The notes under the pieces: generated by a model
Told to the model about the DNA's origin: nothing
What the model saw: only the letters and a program-made list of their open reading frames with translations
The model's database searches: none
Made by a program: the position numbers and the translations under genes
Assembly (NCBI RefSeq): GCF_004011695.2
Contig: NC_082406.1
Span: 1,116,001 to 1,180,000, forward strand
Source of the DNA: Ascochyta rabiei
Taxonomy: Eukaryota > Ascomycota > Dothideomycetes > Pleosporales > Didymellaceae
Direction: 5' to 3'
DNA length: 64,000 nt
Part shown: one piece after another, positions 34,759 through 45,775 of the stretch
How positions within the stretch are numbered: position 1 is the first letter of the stretch
Layout: each line of letters begins with the position of its first letter

Positions 34759-36574
34759 TACCTTCTTTCCCTATCCCTCCTAGGCTGTCTGTACTTTTAT
34801 TAGGTCCTTTTTATATTTAGCGTAGCTTAGGGGATACTAGTAGTAGGTAAACCCTAGCCTACTAGGGCTGGTTGTAGTTGCGCAGGGGTCTAGCTCTTAG
34901 TAGTTAGCTGCTTGTCTAGTCTGTAGTTTACCTAGAGTGGTCCCTATACGCACCTAGGTTGTTTTTGTTTTACCTAGTACACCTACCTAAGTTAGACACT
35001 TGTACTACTCTACGCTTCTACCTAACCTACCTATAACATACCTACCTAAAGTTTTATACGCGCTCTTACCCTACCTACTATATCTATTATTACCTCTAGT
35101 TATAGCTATTAGGCTACTAGTTAAGGAGCTAGTAGTTCCCCAAGAGGGGGTAGTTATAGTCTGCTATAGTCCCTCCCCTCTACCTATAACATACCTATAG
35201 TATTTCTTATCTATAGTTTCTAATCTAGTTATAAGGCCTAACTATATATGTAGAAAGCTTACTACTGTTATATAGGCAACTACAAAGTTAAGAGTAACTT
35301 AGATAATAAGGACCTAGTCTCTGTCTCTGCTAGCGCTATCCTATACTACCTCTGCTACCTTCTTACTATTCTTACTAGCTAGTCTTATAAGTGTCTATAT
35401 CTGTTATAGGTCTACTTACTTACTAATTTCTTCTATAGCTAACTACATTCTAGGTGCTAGTAAGACCTATTATACCTACGCTAAGCGTAAGCGTATATAT
35501 ATTTATAATAATAACCTCTTTACTATAAATACTAAGCTCTACTATACCTAGTGTAATTTTAAGCAGTATATTAATATACATATTCCTGTTCTAGCCCCTT
35601 ATCTCTAACTAATAGTAGCTAAGGCGTTAGTACGCGCTAGTAACGCCTATATTAAGATGCCTAGCACCTAGAGTATAGGTAGTAATAAGGCTAACTAGGG
35701 GCGTTAGCCCATTTTCTACTATAAGTTACCCCCTTATTACTACTGTAGGTTTTCCTTTCTAACGTAAAATTTTTACTAGGTGCCTACTATAAGCACTAGT
35801 AGGTATATAAGGCTGTGCTTAACCTAGCCCTAGCTAACTCTACACTAGTAAAGTAGTTAACCTCTACTTACGCTGCCTATTCCCCTGCTAAGCCTAGTAC
35901 CTAGGTTACTCTGCCTGCTATGCTGTTGTCTAGGCATTATAGTAGTAACTAACTAGATACCTACTTCTAGTAGTTTATAGCTACTGTAGGGTTAGCCTTC
36001 TAGTCCTAGACTAAGCGTATAAACTACATAGAGGTAGTCTAGGCCTATACTACTATAAGAATTTCTGTCTATATTAGGTACGCAGCTAACTAGATCTAAA
36101 GGACGCAATTAACTAAGTTAAGCGCCTGCTTTCTACGCCCTGCTGCTGCCTAAAGTACACCCTGTTATCCTGCTTATCCTACTACTACTGCTCTAACTCC
36201 TCTAATAAGCGCTGCTTGTCTGTCTGCTAGCTCTGCTTACTACCCTACTATTACTGCTCTCTCTCCCCTACAGAGTTGCCTACGCCTCTATGCGCGCTGC
36301 TCTCCCTTCCTTATAAGGTCCCCTACGCCTTCTTACTATTACTGCTTCCTCTCCCCTATAGAGCTGCGCGCGCCTACCTACTGTTACTACTTACCTTCCC
36401 CTATAGAGCTGCGCACACCTAACTACAACTTTAAAGAAATATTATAGTTAACGCGTAGCAGTACTATTAAGGTAGATGTAGGGGGTGGCAATAATAACTA
36501 TAAGGTTAACTGCTGCTGCTATAACACGCAGAACTAGGCCCTAGACGTAGCTACTAATACCTGTTATTCCCTAT
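34759..36574. other. X1 extra segment between pol and 3' LTR
   Basis: About 1.8 kb not explained by gag or pol and conserved in copy X2 (52959-54775). Both strands can be read with few non-RIP stops. The minus-strand reading (same sense as pol) is a charged, Gln/Arg/Ala-rich helical protein; the plus-strand reading is Leu/Tyr/Ser-rich. At 36200-36420 there are four or five degenerate units of about 45 bp built on cccctatagagctgcgc. Which strand was coding cannot be settled here. The family is unrecognised. Confidence 0.5.
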
Positions 36575-36827
36575 TGTGACAGAGCTTGGAGGACTATACT
36601 CAGGTGATCGATTGATTTGATTAGTGTCTATATATTTGATGTGTAACGTGTTGCTTAAGTACAAAGGAAATTTGGTCATCACGTGATCTCGCTTACTCAA
36701 GCTTTGTGGGCGACCCTTAGGAGCTCAGTGGTTAATTGTGGAGAAAGGAGCCACTCAACAATAATCCGCAAGCTTGATTGGATAGGGGAGCACCCCATTA
36801 GTCATCCACAGGCTCGGCTGCGCGACA
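36575..36827 (-). repeat. Copia 3' LTR, nearly unmutated
   Basis: Plus-strand edges TGTGACAGAGC and CGCGACA. It keeps CpA/TpG sites that are TpA in the partner LTR at 45518-45770; nearly all differences are C-to-T or G-to-A, with about three transversions. Confidence 0.93.
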
Positions 36828-36905
36828 CACCCCCCAGGTGATCCCAGCCGGGATCGCCTGTCTTCTGAGAGCTGCTGCGTAGGTAATCAGGCTCTCAAAT
36901 TCTTA

Positions 36906-38738
36906 ACGTGTTTCACCAGTAAGCGGCCAACACCAGTATCCGGCCAACCCCACCAAAACCAGCCTAACTTGGCGTGCAATTACTCCACAACCACGCAGTC
37001 GAATTGAGTAAGGTTTCAAAGCATAATAGATTAGATAGCTCTACATTAAGTCCTGTTGTGGCCTTGCACGTGGCATTTGCTACACGTTAGTAGTGCTCGC
37101 TGACGCCGTAGGGCAGCGTCAACCTGGGCCTCCTCCTTAACCACATTATTAGCCTGTAAGACTAGTAATTAAGCTTCCTTAACCTGTAGAGCTCCCCTAC
37201 GTGCTATATACTGTCTATGCTTTTAACACTTATATTACTAGCGTTAATTTAAAGCACGTAGCTTAGCGTTCTTCTAAGTTAAGATTGTTGCTGACTGCAT
37301 TGCAAGCTAACAACTCTTAACAAGCTGGGATATAGCTTAACTAGTTAGACTCTATAACTAATGCTTAAGGAGATCTTGTATAAGGCAAGCTTGCTGCTGA
37401 AGCTGGTTAACTGTACGTGGTGTCTCTGCTGTCTACAGCCCTGCTAGTCCTGCTGCTGTCCCTGGTAGTGATAGTGTTCTAATAACAGTAAGGCATGACA
37501 GGACACGCTCTGGATTAAATAGGATAAGCCCTGTTGCTTGAAATCCAGCCTTAATATTGCTCTCTAATAGAGCAGTTGGTCTAATCCTCAGGTACATCTA
37601 TAGGAAGTCAAGCTTATTAACATAGAAGATGCTTTAGCGGGCAAGCTTAGACACCTTATGTCCATACACCACCTTAAGAGGAGAGTAGCAGCTAACATCT
37701 AGTGGCTAGAGAAGGTGTGAGGTGTGAGGAGGCATACAGAGGGTAATAATCATGTTGTCCTTATAGTACTGATCAAACTTAGGTGTAGCGTGGCTGCTGT
37801 AACCGTCAAGGATAAGTAGCTAACAAGCACCTAATAAGCGAGTCTGTGTGTGCCTGTTAAAGTGCTTCACCCAGTCAAGGCCTAGCTCATCTGTTGTCCA
37901 GCCGTTGTCACTAACAGCAACAGTCCAGTCAGGTGGGAGGTCTTGATACCAGCTGGCCTGGTAGAGCTTCCCTGCTAGTATGAGGAAGGGTAGGATAGAC
38001 CAACCTGACGCGTTAACACACTTAATTATTATTACCTACTTATAATTGCCTGGCTAAACGACAGTAGCGCGTCTAACTGTGTTAGAGCTAGTAACAACCT
38101 TAGACGTTAAGGCAATACCTATTATAAACCTAGTCTTATTAAAGTTGTAGATGTCCTTATTAGGTATCCTATATGTAAGGCGTGTCTCCTCTACTAGCCT
38201 GAACCACGCGCTAATCCTGACAGGATCTTTACAGCGTGCCCTTTGTGAATAGAATTTCCTATTCTACTTTGTCTAGAGTTCTAGCTGGCGCTTAATAAAG
38301 CGTGCTACCCAGTTCTTGCCTAGCGAAGGAGGAGGAGGATTTTGGCCGTAGGCAGCGAGGAGAGTGTCTGCTATTCGTCGCACATTAATAATCTAGGGTA
38401 GAAATCCATAACAATTAAGGTCTAAGATCTACTGAATAAGGGACTGCTCTTTAACAGGGCTAAGCTTAAGGTTGACAGACGTTGTCGCGTCTTTTAACTT
38501 AATGCTCTGGAGGCGGCGGCGGAGCGTTGTACAAGGCACCTGGTAGAGCAAAGCAGCCCTATTTTTTAACTAAACGCGTCCTAATTTAACAGCAGAGGCA
38601 GCAAGAAGGCATCTACCCTCTGTAAGGGAGGCTTAAGTACGTTGTGGTTGAGCCATCACAGTTGGGATGAAAGAAGTTTGACGCGTTTTGGTGGGGTTGG
38701 CCGGATACTGGTGTTGGCCGCTTACTAGTGAAACACGT
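36906..38738 (-). mobile_element. pogo/Fot1 element iv with transposase relic
   Basis: 1,833 bp at TA (36904-36905 and 38739-38740). Inverted repeats of about 53 bp start ACGTGTTTCAC and differ at one base; each holds two CGGCCAAC motifs. On the minus strand the transposase shows Leu-Leu-Ile-Leu-Asp-Gly near 37800, Tyr-(Cys)-Lys-Asp-Asn-Met-Ile, Met-Pro-Pro-His-Thr-Ser-His-Leu-Leu and a Cys-Ser-Lys-Cys-x4-His finger near its C end. The catalytic Asp is kept, but in-frame stops remain. It belongs to a different subfamily from copies i-iii and is the least mutated pogo transposase here. Confidence 0.88.
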
Positions 38739-39089
38739 TAAACCAGATTTCCGAGCTTGTGGTCGGTAGTTTCGATGCTCTCTAGTGGTCTTGGTTTGAT
38801 CGTAACCCGTTGCTGACTCCAATTGTTCTGCCGAGCGGCTGAAGTAGGTGGCAGACGCTCGTTTAGCTGCAGATTCCTTGTTACTAAGCTGCTAAGTATC
38901 CTTTCCTATGCTTGTTTCTTACAAACCTTATTAGATAAGAGGGATAGTATAGACCAGTAATTGTCTATTTACTGTTAAGCTAGTAACGTCGTGCTGCCTA
39001 GAGAAAGTTGCATTCACTCTCACTTTTACTAGGCGTTTTAGAGATCTATATAACCAGCTTACCTGCTTGTTTTTCTCTGTTTCTTTAAC

Positions 39090-39385
39090 TATCTCTATTA
39101 ACATAGCCGTAAGTATACCAATTGCTGGTTTCGCGCTCCTCAGACCTACCCTACATGCTTCTTTGTTGTTTTGCTAGGTTTATGTTTCCTCTGTAGTTGT
39201 AATAGCTTAGGGGAGCGTCTATTTAAGCTTCCTGTCTTTGTTTACCAGCTCTTTTAAGTAGTTTTATTAGCTTTAGCGCTTTCTATAGCCTTAAAGGCTT
39301 TTTTAGACAGCGTCTGTTCAAGCTTCCTGGCCTTGTTTTACCAGCTCTTTTTAGAGGTTTTGCTGACTTTGGCCTATAGAGAGAA
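39090..39385. repeat. Imperfect direct repeat in copia 3' segment
   Basis: Two copies of about 95 bp, marked by gcgtctatttaagcttcctg near 39215 and gcgtctgttcaagcttcctg near 39310, each followed by a ccagctctttt block. 38740-39090 holds no recognisable gene. Confidence 0.6.
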
Positions 39386-39799
39386 CCTAAATTCAAGCGC
39401 CTTGCGCGCACTGCCGCCGCTACCGCCGCCCAAGCTGCTGCCCGTGCCGCCAGCGGCTCTGCCGCGCCCGTGCCTACACCCACAACCACGACCATAACCA
39501 CGACCACAACCACAACTGCGCCTAAGCCTGCGCCTGCAGCTTTGGCTGCTCCTTCTGCTGCTGCTGCTGCTACTGCTGCTGCCGCCGCCCTCACCGCCGC
39601 CGCCTATGCAGCCTCGCTGCCGCCGCCGCCACCTTGCGCGCTGCCTGCGCCCCCCCTACCAGCTTGCAACCCGTCGCAGGGCGCTCGCAGGATCATTCCC
39701 TGCGAGCGCTGCGTCGACGCGCTTATAGTGAACAGTTTGGTGCCTGTGTGCGTTAATTGTGTTAGTAGGCAGGGAAGGCGCTGCTGGCGTTGCGCCTAA
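39386..39799 (+). CDS. Ala/Thr-rich six-cysteine antisense frame in copia element
   Basis: A plus-strand frame opposite to copia pol. It is open from a TAG at 39377-39379 to a stop at 39797-39799; no ATG starts it, so it is partial or spliced. About 90 residues are Ala-, Thr- and Pro-rich (runs of Thr, Ala and Pro). The C-terminus has Cys-X2-Cys-X12-Cys-X2-Cys-X7-Cys-X2-Cys, three paired cysteines that suggest zinc binding. The stretch is GC-rich and keeps CpA, unlike its flanks. The reverse strand is also open (39283-39594) but only as Ala/Gly low complexity. The family is not recognised, and whether it is a real gene is uncertain. Confidence 0.4.
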   Translation, partial: PKFKRLARTAAATAAQAAARAASGSAAPVPTPTTTTITTTTTTTAPKPAPAALAAPSAAAAATAAAAALTAAAYAASLPPPPPCALPAPPLPACNPSQGARRIIPCERCVDALIVNSLVPVCVNCVSRQGRRCWRCA

Positions 39800-40279
39800 G
39801 GGTATTTGTGCCGCCCCCTGTAGGTTTTGTTTAAATAGCGCTTGTAAATAGTAGTCTAACAGCTTGTTTAGCAACATCCGCCTTAAGCCCTTTAGGATTA
39901 AGCTAGTTAATAAGCTTATTTACTTAGGTAGAGTGATAACTTCTGTAAGCAATTATAACTTGTTGTTTTTTATTAGCTAACAAGCTTATAGTAGGCGACT
40001 GATCTGCGCTGCGCTCTCTGCGTGGTGAAGGGCCTGATCAAGGATAGGTACTTCTTCTAAGTACCCTCCTTAGTTAGGTTAGGTTTTAGAGCTGCTAGAT
40101 ACCTATAGGGAGGGGGCTGTCCTTCCTATACATAGTTTAAAGAATTTGCTAAGCCCTATAGCTGTTAGTTAAGCGCTTAAAAGAGCTGCCACTAGTAGTT
40201 ACAGGTGCTCTTTTGCCTATTTAGGGAGGGGGTTGTCCTCCCCAGCAATACCACAATCTTCTGCCTCTCCCTTAACCTG

Positions 40280-42170
40280 CTCTTTTTCTATGTAATTAAT
40301 GCTAAACAGGTTCAGGTGTAAGACAAAGCGCTCGTAAGCCTGTCTGGGGAGCGCTTTTGTGAGACTGTTGGCTGGCATCTTGCTCGTTTTGAGGTACGTT
40401 ACCTGGAGATTTCCCCTGGCGTACTCTTGTTTTAACTACATATTCTAGATATCTACATAGCGCAGCCAAGTAGTAAGCTGCTCGCTCTCTTCTACTACTA
40501 ATTAGATTGTTTGTTAGTTGTTGCAGAAAATCTCCTATAGCACCCCTAAGTCTAGCTAAAGTTCGTGTAGAAACCGTTTAAGAGCTGCTGCTTCCTTAGC
40601 CACATGCTCTAACGCTAACAACTTAGCTTTAGTGGTTGAAGTTGTCACTGTTAATTAACGTGCTGCTTTCTAGATAATTAGACCACTAAAGAGCTGCACA
40701 ATATACCCCTAAGAGGAGCGTCTAGTCTCCTAATTGTCAGCAAATAACGCGTCCCTACAGATAAGCAATTGGCTGCCTTAGTGAGCTCTGTACTGTATCC
40801 CTAGGTGCTTTGTTTAATAGAGGTAAGCTATAACCTAAGCTGCTGCCTTAAAGTAAGTAGCTCCTAGATTTGTAAGATAATAGGACAGCTGAGAGGCGGC
40901 ATACGCTACATCTGGTTGGATCATAATTGCTGTGTAGAGGATAGATCCCACCCGCTCTTAAAACGCTTTAACTTCTTGCTTTAAAGCTTGCCTGTTATGC
41001 TTAAGTAGCTCTTCTATCAGGAAGGGGACTGTTAGGAAGGATCCCTTCTCTACTACTCTAAATTTGGTAGCAAGCTTGTTAATATAGGCGTCGTGCGCGA
41101 GTGTAATAGTTCTAGTAGTTCTGTCGCAGATAATACGCACTTCTAGAAACCATTCAGCAGCTCTATAGTCTTCTATCTGGTATTTAGCCATTAATGAGCT
41201 TATAAGATGCTTTGCAGCAGCTTAATTGTCCTTATAATAGGCTAGCAGAATATTGTCTATATAGAACAGTAGCACTATCTAGCGTTCAGCGTCATAGAAC
41301 AAGCAAGGTTCCTCTTTTAACGCAATTAGGCTAAGCTTCTAGAGAGTAGCTGAGAGCTCTTTATACTATAGAACCAGCGAATCACATAACCTATATAGAG
41401 CCTGTAGAAGTAGGACTACCTTCTTAGGTTTTGTGAAGCCATCTGGCAGCTTGCAGAGCACTTGGGGTTGGTCCTGGCGGCTCGCGTTAAGAAACGCGCC
41501 TGCGACGTCATACTGATAGAGCTCCAGGTTAAACTGGGCAGCTATTGCCACCATGGTGCGAAAAGACCTGGAGGCGAGCGTTGTGGCGTAGGTTGAGACA
41601 ATTAAATCCTTAGCCTGTAGATCTCCGCGTACACAGATCCTTGCCTTACATTTAAGGAAGTAACTATCTTAATCCAGCTTATATATAAAGACCTATTTAA
41701 GCGGCAGAGGCCTAGCTAAGGCGCTTGCTTGGTCTATTTCTTTCTAGGTTCTCTTTTCTATAAGTGTGGCTATCTCTTTCTTACAAGCCTGGCGAAATAG
41801 AGCTCCTAGTGGGTGGTAGGCGAGATCCTTCCATTTCTTTGGCAAAGGTGGGAGCTCGTCACGGTGCGTGCGCTGCTCTGAAGGGATTTTTTCCTTCTTT
41901 AAGACAGACGCCGCGAGCACCGCGTGGATAGTAACAAGCTCTCTTCTACTTATGCCATATTTGTTTGTATGTTCAAACAGTAGGTAGATAAGCCAGGAGT
42001 ACCTGTGCTTTCTTATAGAGCTTATTACTAAGTACTGTCCTACTCTATCCTTATAATCATTAGCAGGTTCATTGCGCTCGCGGTCATCTATCCGGCGGCT
42101 CCGCCTTGTAGCTGGACCCCAGACTCTCCGTTAATACGAGCGTCTCGTTACTGCCTCATCTGCTCCTGTT
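40280..42170 (-). pseudogene. Copia reverse transcriptase and RNase H relic
   Basis: Minus-strand copia pol C-terminal half. The RT shows Tyr-Asp-Val-Ala-Gly-Ala-Phe-Leu-Asn near 41500-41520 (family: Asp-Val-x-x-Ala-Phe-Leu-Asn), Lys-Leu-Pro-Asp-Gly-Phe, and Tyr-Ile-Asp-Asn at 41252-41263, where YVDD has lost its second Asp. An Asp-Tyr...Trp-Phe-Leu-Glu-Val-Arg-Ile block lies near 41120-41180. RNase H follows to about 40300, ending in the family-typical Leu-Thr-Lys-Ala-Leu-Pro-Arg. Stops are fewer than in X1. Confidence 0.9.
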
Positions 42171-43800
42171 GTCCTTTAAGAAGGTATTAGAACAATCAGC
42201 AATATAGGTCTTAGTAGATCTTCTTCCTTAAGATCCTTATTATCTACTAGCGCGCTCCCTTCCTGATCAGGTAAGTGCACTTCCTGTGAGCCGTTAGTTA
42301 GATTCTCCTCTTCAGGAGCTTCCCTGCCTAAGGCCAGTGGCTCTGGCTCGGGCGTTAGGTTGGGGGATGGGAGGCCTGTTTCTTGGTGTCGTTCTGCACA
42401 GATCTCTAGCGGCTTGCCAGCCAAGCTTGCTGCGCGTACAGTCTCTGTCTCAGGAGCTCCATTGTTACTAGACTAGCCATCTAGCAATTAAGATTGCTCC
42501 TAAGTGTTACCCCTAAGCTGATGCTTAGAGGACTTGCTGAGCGTCAGGTCTCTGTTAGGGAGCTTGATTGCTTCTCCTACGTTTGTAATCTCGCCAGGTT
42601 TATAGAGGATTTCTACTACTGCCTCTGCTTCTTTAGCGCTTATAGTAGTAGATTTATCTACTCTATTATAAAAGAGCTCCTTATTAAAGGTTACGTTACG
42701 TGTTGTTATAACCTGGTTAATTATAGGGACCTATATCTAATAGATGTTAGATACTTAGTACCCTACAAGGTAGCTAATATGCCCCCTTAGAGTGACTTTA
42801 AAGCCCCTCTAATTACGCCCAGCTGCTTGTTCCTTATTTAAGGGGTAGGCTCGGCAGCTGTAGGCGTAAATCCCGCTCTAATCGGGTCTTAGATCTGCTG
42901 TTGCTACCCTTACCTGCTCTGGCTTATACTATCAGAAATACTAAGTAAACTAGAGATTAAGCTCCTTATTTAGGCTCTGTAGCTTGTGTGCGTGTGATAG
43001 GCTTATGTTATAGAGCTATGCCGCCGCTACAACAATCTCTGGCCAGAGCTTCTGGGGTAGATTTGCTCCGCTCCTCATCTTGATAGATTTTGTGATTATC
43101 TCTTAACCAGCTCTTTCTGCTCCTCTATTCGGCTTGTGTGTGTATGGAGGAGAGGGATCTATATCTATTCCCTAATTAAGCGCCCAGCGCTTATATGCTA
43201 AGCTCCCTTTCTACAGAAGTGTTGCTATGTTATTGTCTTAGCTAATTTTACAGATTTAGAGCTTATACTAGGTACATACCTAGCTTATAAAGTTTGTAAG
43301 GACCTGTAAGATCTCTAGTTGCGTTTTATCTTATAAAGTAAACACAAAGAGCTTTCTACTATAGTACTCCTTAATCACAAGCGTCCATAATTCGCCTCCC
43401 CTGCCTAACAGCATATTAAACAGGTCCCAGCCAACTCTCTAAAACAGTCGTGCTGGTCTCTCTCTCTTTCTCTGTAATATTACTTGCTTGGCGTAGGTTG
43501 TTAAGCAAATCTTACAATCTTTTTGGAGCGTCCCGTTGATACGCACGCTGCGCGCCTTTGTTACCAGCGCTTAAAGAGCCTCTAGGCCTAGATGACCAGC
43601 TCGGGCGTGCCACAGCTGTTCAGGCGAGCTGCGTGGGTAAGATTTATAGGATCGCTTTGTTGTTACTGCGTTGAGGATGAGAGGATAGAGAGAAAGTGGC
43701 TTATATTTAAGGAAAGTGAGGTTATAAGCGCGCTTAAGAGTAGCACATACAACGCTCCTATTAAGATCTTTAATATATCCCACACAAAGAGAGCTGTCCA
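42171..43800 (-). pseudogene. Copia integrase relic
   Basis: The GAG-pre-integrase block Leu-Trp-His-Ala-Arg-Ala-Gly-His-Leu-Gly lies at about 43575-43615, followed by a Cys-Lys-Ile-Cys pair near 43510. This is the HHCC finger. A catalytic-core frame runs on to about 43000 and a Pro/Glu-rich linker to RT fills 42176-42424, still open for 82 codons. RIP stops interrupt the core. Confidence 0.82.
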
Positions 43801-45507
43801 GACCTAGGTAGCAGACTCCTTTCTCTTAGAGGCGAGCTTCTGAGATTTGTTAATATAGAATCCTTCTATAACTACAATGTTCTAAAGGAGCAGGTCCTTA
43901 GTGTATAGGCCGCGCTTTCTGTACAAAGCGTTCTTAAACAAGCAAGCTCCTCGTCTGGATATAGGGAGCGCCTAGGTACCTGCTTCCACCGTGTCGGTGG
44001 GCCCAGCGGGGCAGAAAGATCCAGGTACCAGCCGATTTGCGCTGTTAACTAGGTGCGTAGCAGCTCTATTGTCTAAAATAGTACTATCTGTTAATAGATA
44101 AGCGTTGAAATCCATAAGGTTGTATACCCTAGATCCCACGTTCTCTACTAGATTTGTTATTAATTTTAGATTAATTAGAGCTGCTTAGACGTTGCCAGGA
44201 AACTCCACTTTCTTAGTTTGGCTAGTGGCAGCTGAAGTAATAGCTAATGGAGCGTTTGCAGTCCATCTGAGCCGCTCTATTGCCTTTTAGGTTTCTTTGT
44301 GCTCTTAGTATCTAAGCCTCTAGCAAGTCTCTTGCTTGTTCTTTTTGCTTATCTGAACAGGTGGTAAGGAGCTCCCTCTAACAGCAGTTTTAAGGAAACA
44401 GCAATTAGTAGGCTTCTATTTATAGGTCTTGCCTTTTTGTTTATAAGGGCAGACGTATCCTAAGGAGCTGCTAGCGTTGTTCCTAGAGCTCCTGCCCGCG
44501 TTATTTTGGCTAGATAGAGCGTCTGAGCGGGTACTAAAGGTTGCAAAAACGCCTAGGTTATCTTTACCTGATCTTATAGTATGCTTATGCATTAACCTAC
44601 TAAAGACCCTTAAAACCTGGTCTAGATTAAGCGTTTCAAGCCCTAGGATACTGTCCTGGATGATCCTTTAGCTTATTGTGCGGGCCCACTCTAGGGCGAT
44701 CTAGTGGCTTAAGGCATCTAAGAAGTCTTGTACAGCAAGCTCCCTAGTAACCTTAGAGAGCTTATATAACTTGGCTCGCATATACAGGTATAACTATTTC
44801 TAATACTAATCCTGTAGAGCAGCTCAGCCTTGCCTGGCAGCTCCCAGGTGCTGCCTGTACTCTGCTCTGACCTGGTTTTTAGTGCTTATATCTGTTAGAG
44901 CGAGCTCCTCCTTTAGGGCTCGTACAAGCGATTGTAGCGTTATAGTGTTTTAGGTAACAAGCTTCACCATTACTAGTAACAGGATCGCTAGGCTTACTGT
45001 AGTATTAACCCAGTTCCAGAGCTTCTGAAGGCGCTTGGCCTTAGCTGCCTACTTGCTTGCTCTTATTTTGTACCTAAGGAGCTCTTGGTTGTAGGTCTTA
45101 AGGATCGTTAGGCCTGCAGGAGGCTCGTCGGGTTGGACGCTCTGGGCTCGGGTCGATTGAGCCGGCGGTTGGGTGGGGGCGGAGCCTATGATAGGTAGCC
45201 TAGAGGCTCTATTGTGCATCCCTGGGGCGTCTTTAGCGTCTAGATCTACTAAATCCCATATGTTACAAAGCTTAGCGTGCCACGTAAGTTAAATAAACTA
45301 ATTAGGCTAATCAGACCTTAATTTGAGTTAATAGGGTCCTGTTAGGATACCTAAAAGAGCTTAAGTATTATAGTTGACTAGCTCGCCTATAGTAGCAGTT
45401 GTGGAGTTAGGATAAAAAAGATAATTAGGCAAAATTAGAGCAGTTAAGCAATGTCTAACAAGCTCGTTGCTAAGTGCGCAGGGAGATCTACTGTGCTTAG
45501 GAAGCCA
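43801..45507 (-). pseudogene. Copia gag and protease relic
   Basis: Minus-strand region between the primer site and integrase. Near 44060-44110 the frame reads Leu-Thr-Asp-Ser-Thr-Ile-Leu-Asp-Asn-Arg-Ala-Ala-Thr-His-Leu-Val-Asn, the copia protease pocket (Leu-Asp-Ser/Thr-Gly-Ala-Thr/Ser-His) with Gly replaced. The remainder to about 45450 is a charged helical gag-like frame. No start is chosen. Confidence 0.7.
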
Positions 45508-45517
45508 GGCTTATAAC
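45508..45517 (-). promoter_or_regulatory. Copia primer-binding site (half initiator tRNA)
   Basis: Next to the 5' LTR the plus strand reads GGCTTATAAC. One C-to-T away is GGCTCATAAC, the anticodon-stem sequence of eukaryotic initiator tRNA-Met. Ty1/copia elements often prime from such an internal tRNA fragment, so this is a reasonable, RIP-altered primer site. Confidence 0.6.
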
Positions 45518-45770
45518 TGTAACAGAGCTTAGAGGACTATACTAAGGTAATTAATTAATTTTATTAGTGTCTATATATTTAATGTGTAACGTGTTGCTTA
45601 AGTATAAAGGAAATTTAGTTATTATGTAATCTTGCTTACTTAAGCTTTGTGGGCGACCCTTAGGAGCTTAGTGGTTAATTGTGGAGAAAGGAGCCACTTA
45701 ACAATAATCCGCAAGCTTGATTAGATAGGGGAGCACCCCATTAGTTATCTATAGGGTCGGCTGCGCGACA
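45518..45770 (-). repeat. Copia 5' LTR, RIP-mutated
   Basis: 253 bp, the same length as the partner LTR. Plus-strand edges TGTAACAGAGC and CGCGACA, then the CCTAT duplication. Confidence 0.93.
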
Positions 45771-45775
45771 CCTAT

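Larger units (their letters stand above)
36575..45770 (-). mobile_element. Ty1/copia retrotransposon
   Basis: A complete copia element on the minus strand, inserted in X1 with a CCTAT duplication (36570-36574 and 45771-45775). LTRs of 253 bp lie at 36575-36827 and 45518-45770. Order in its own sense: primer site, gag, protease, integrase, RT, RNase H, an unusual 3' segment, polypurine tract (GGGGGG beside 36828), 3' LTR. A pogo element sits in the 3' segment. RIP is lighter than in X1 and Z, which agrees with a later insertion. Confidence 0.93.

Noticed and set aside
35000..35200. Leu/Tyr-rich plus-strand frame, and the similar one at 54517-54729
   Set aside because: Short frames inside the X extra segment. 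They are not independent genes; the segment is described as a whole.
39283..39594. Ala-rich minus-strand frame
   Set aside because: Reverse reading of a GC-rich triplet-like stretch. The opposite strand has the ordered cysteine motif and is the better candidate.
42494..42790. 98-codon plus-strand frame as a gene
   Set aside because: It lies antisense to the copia integrase/linker region and has no family features.
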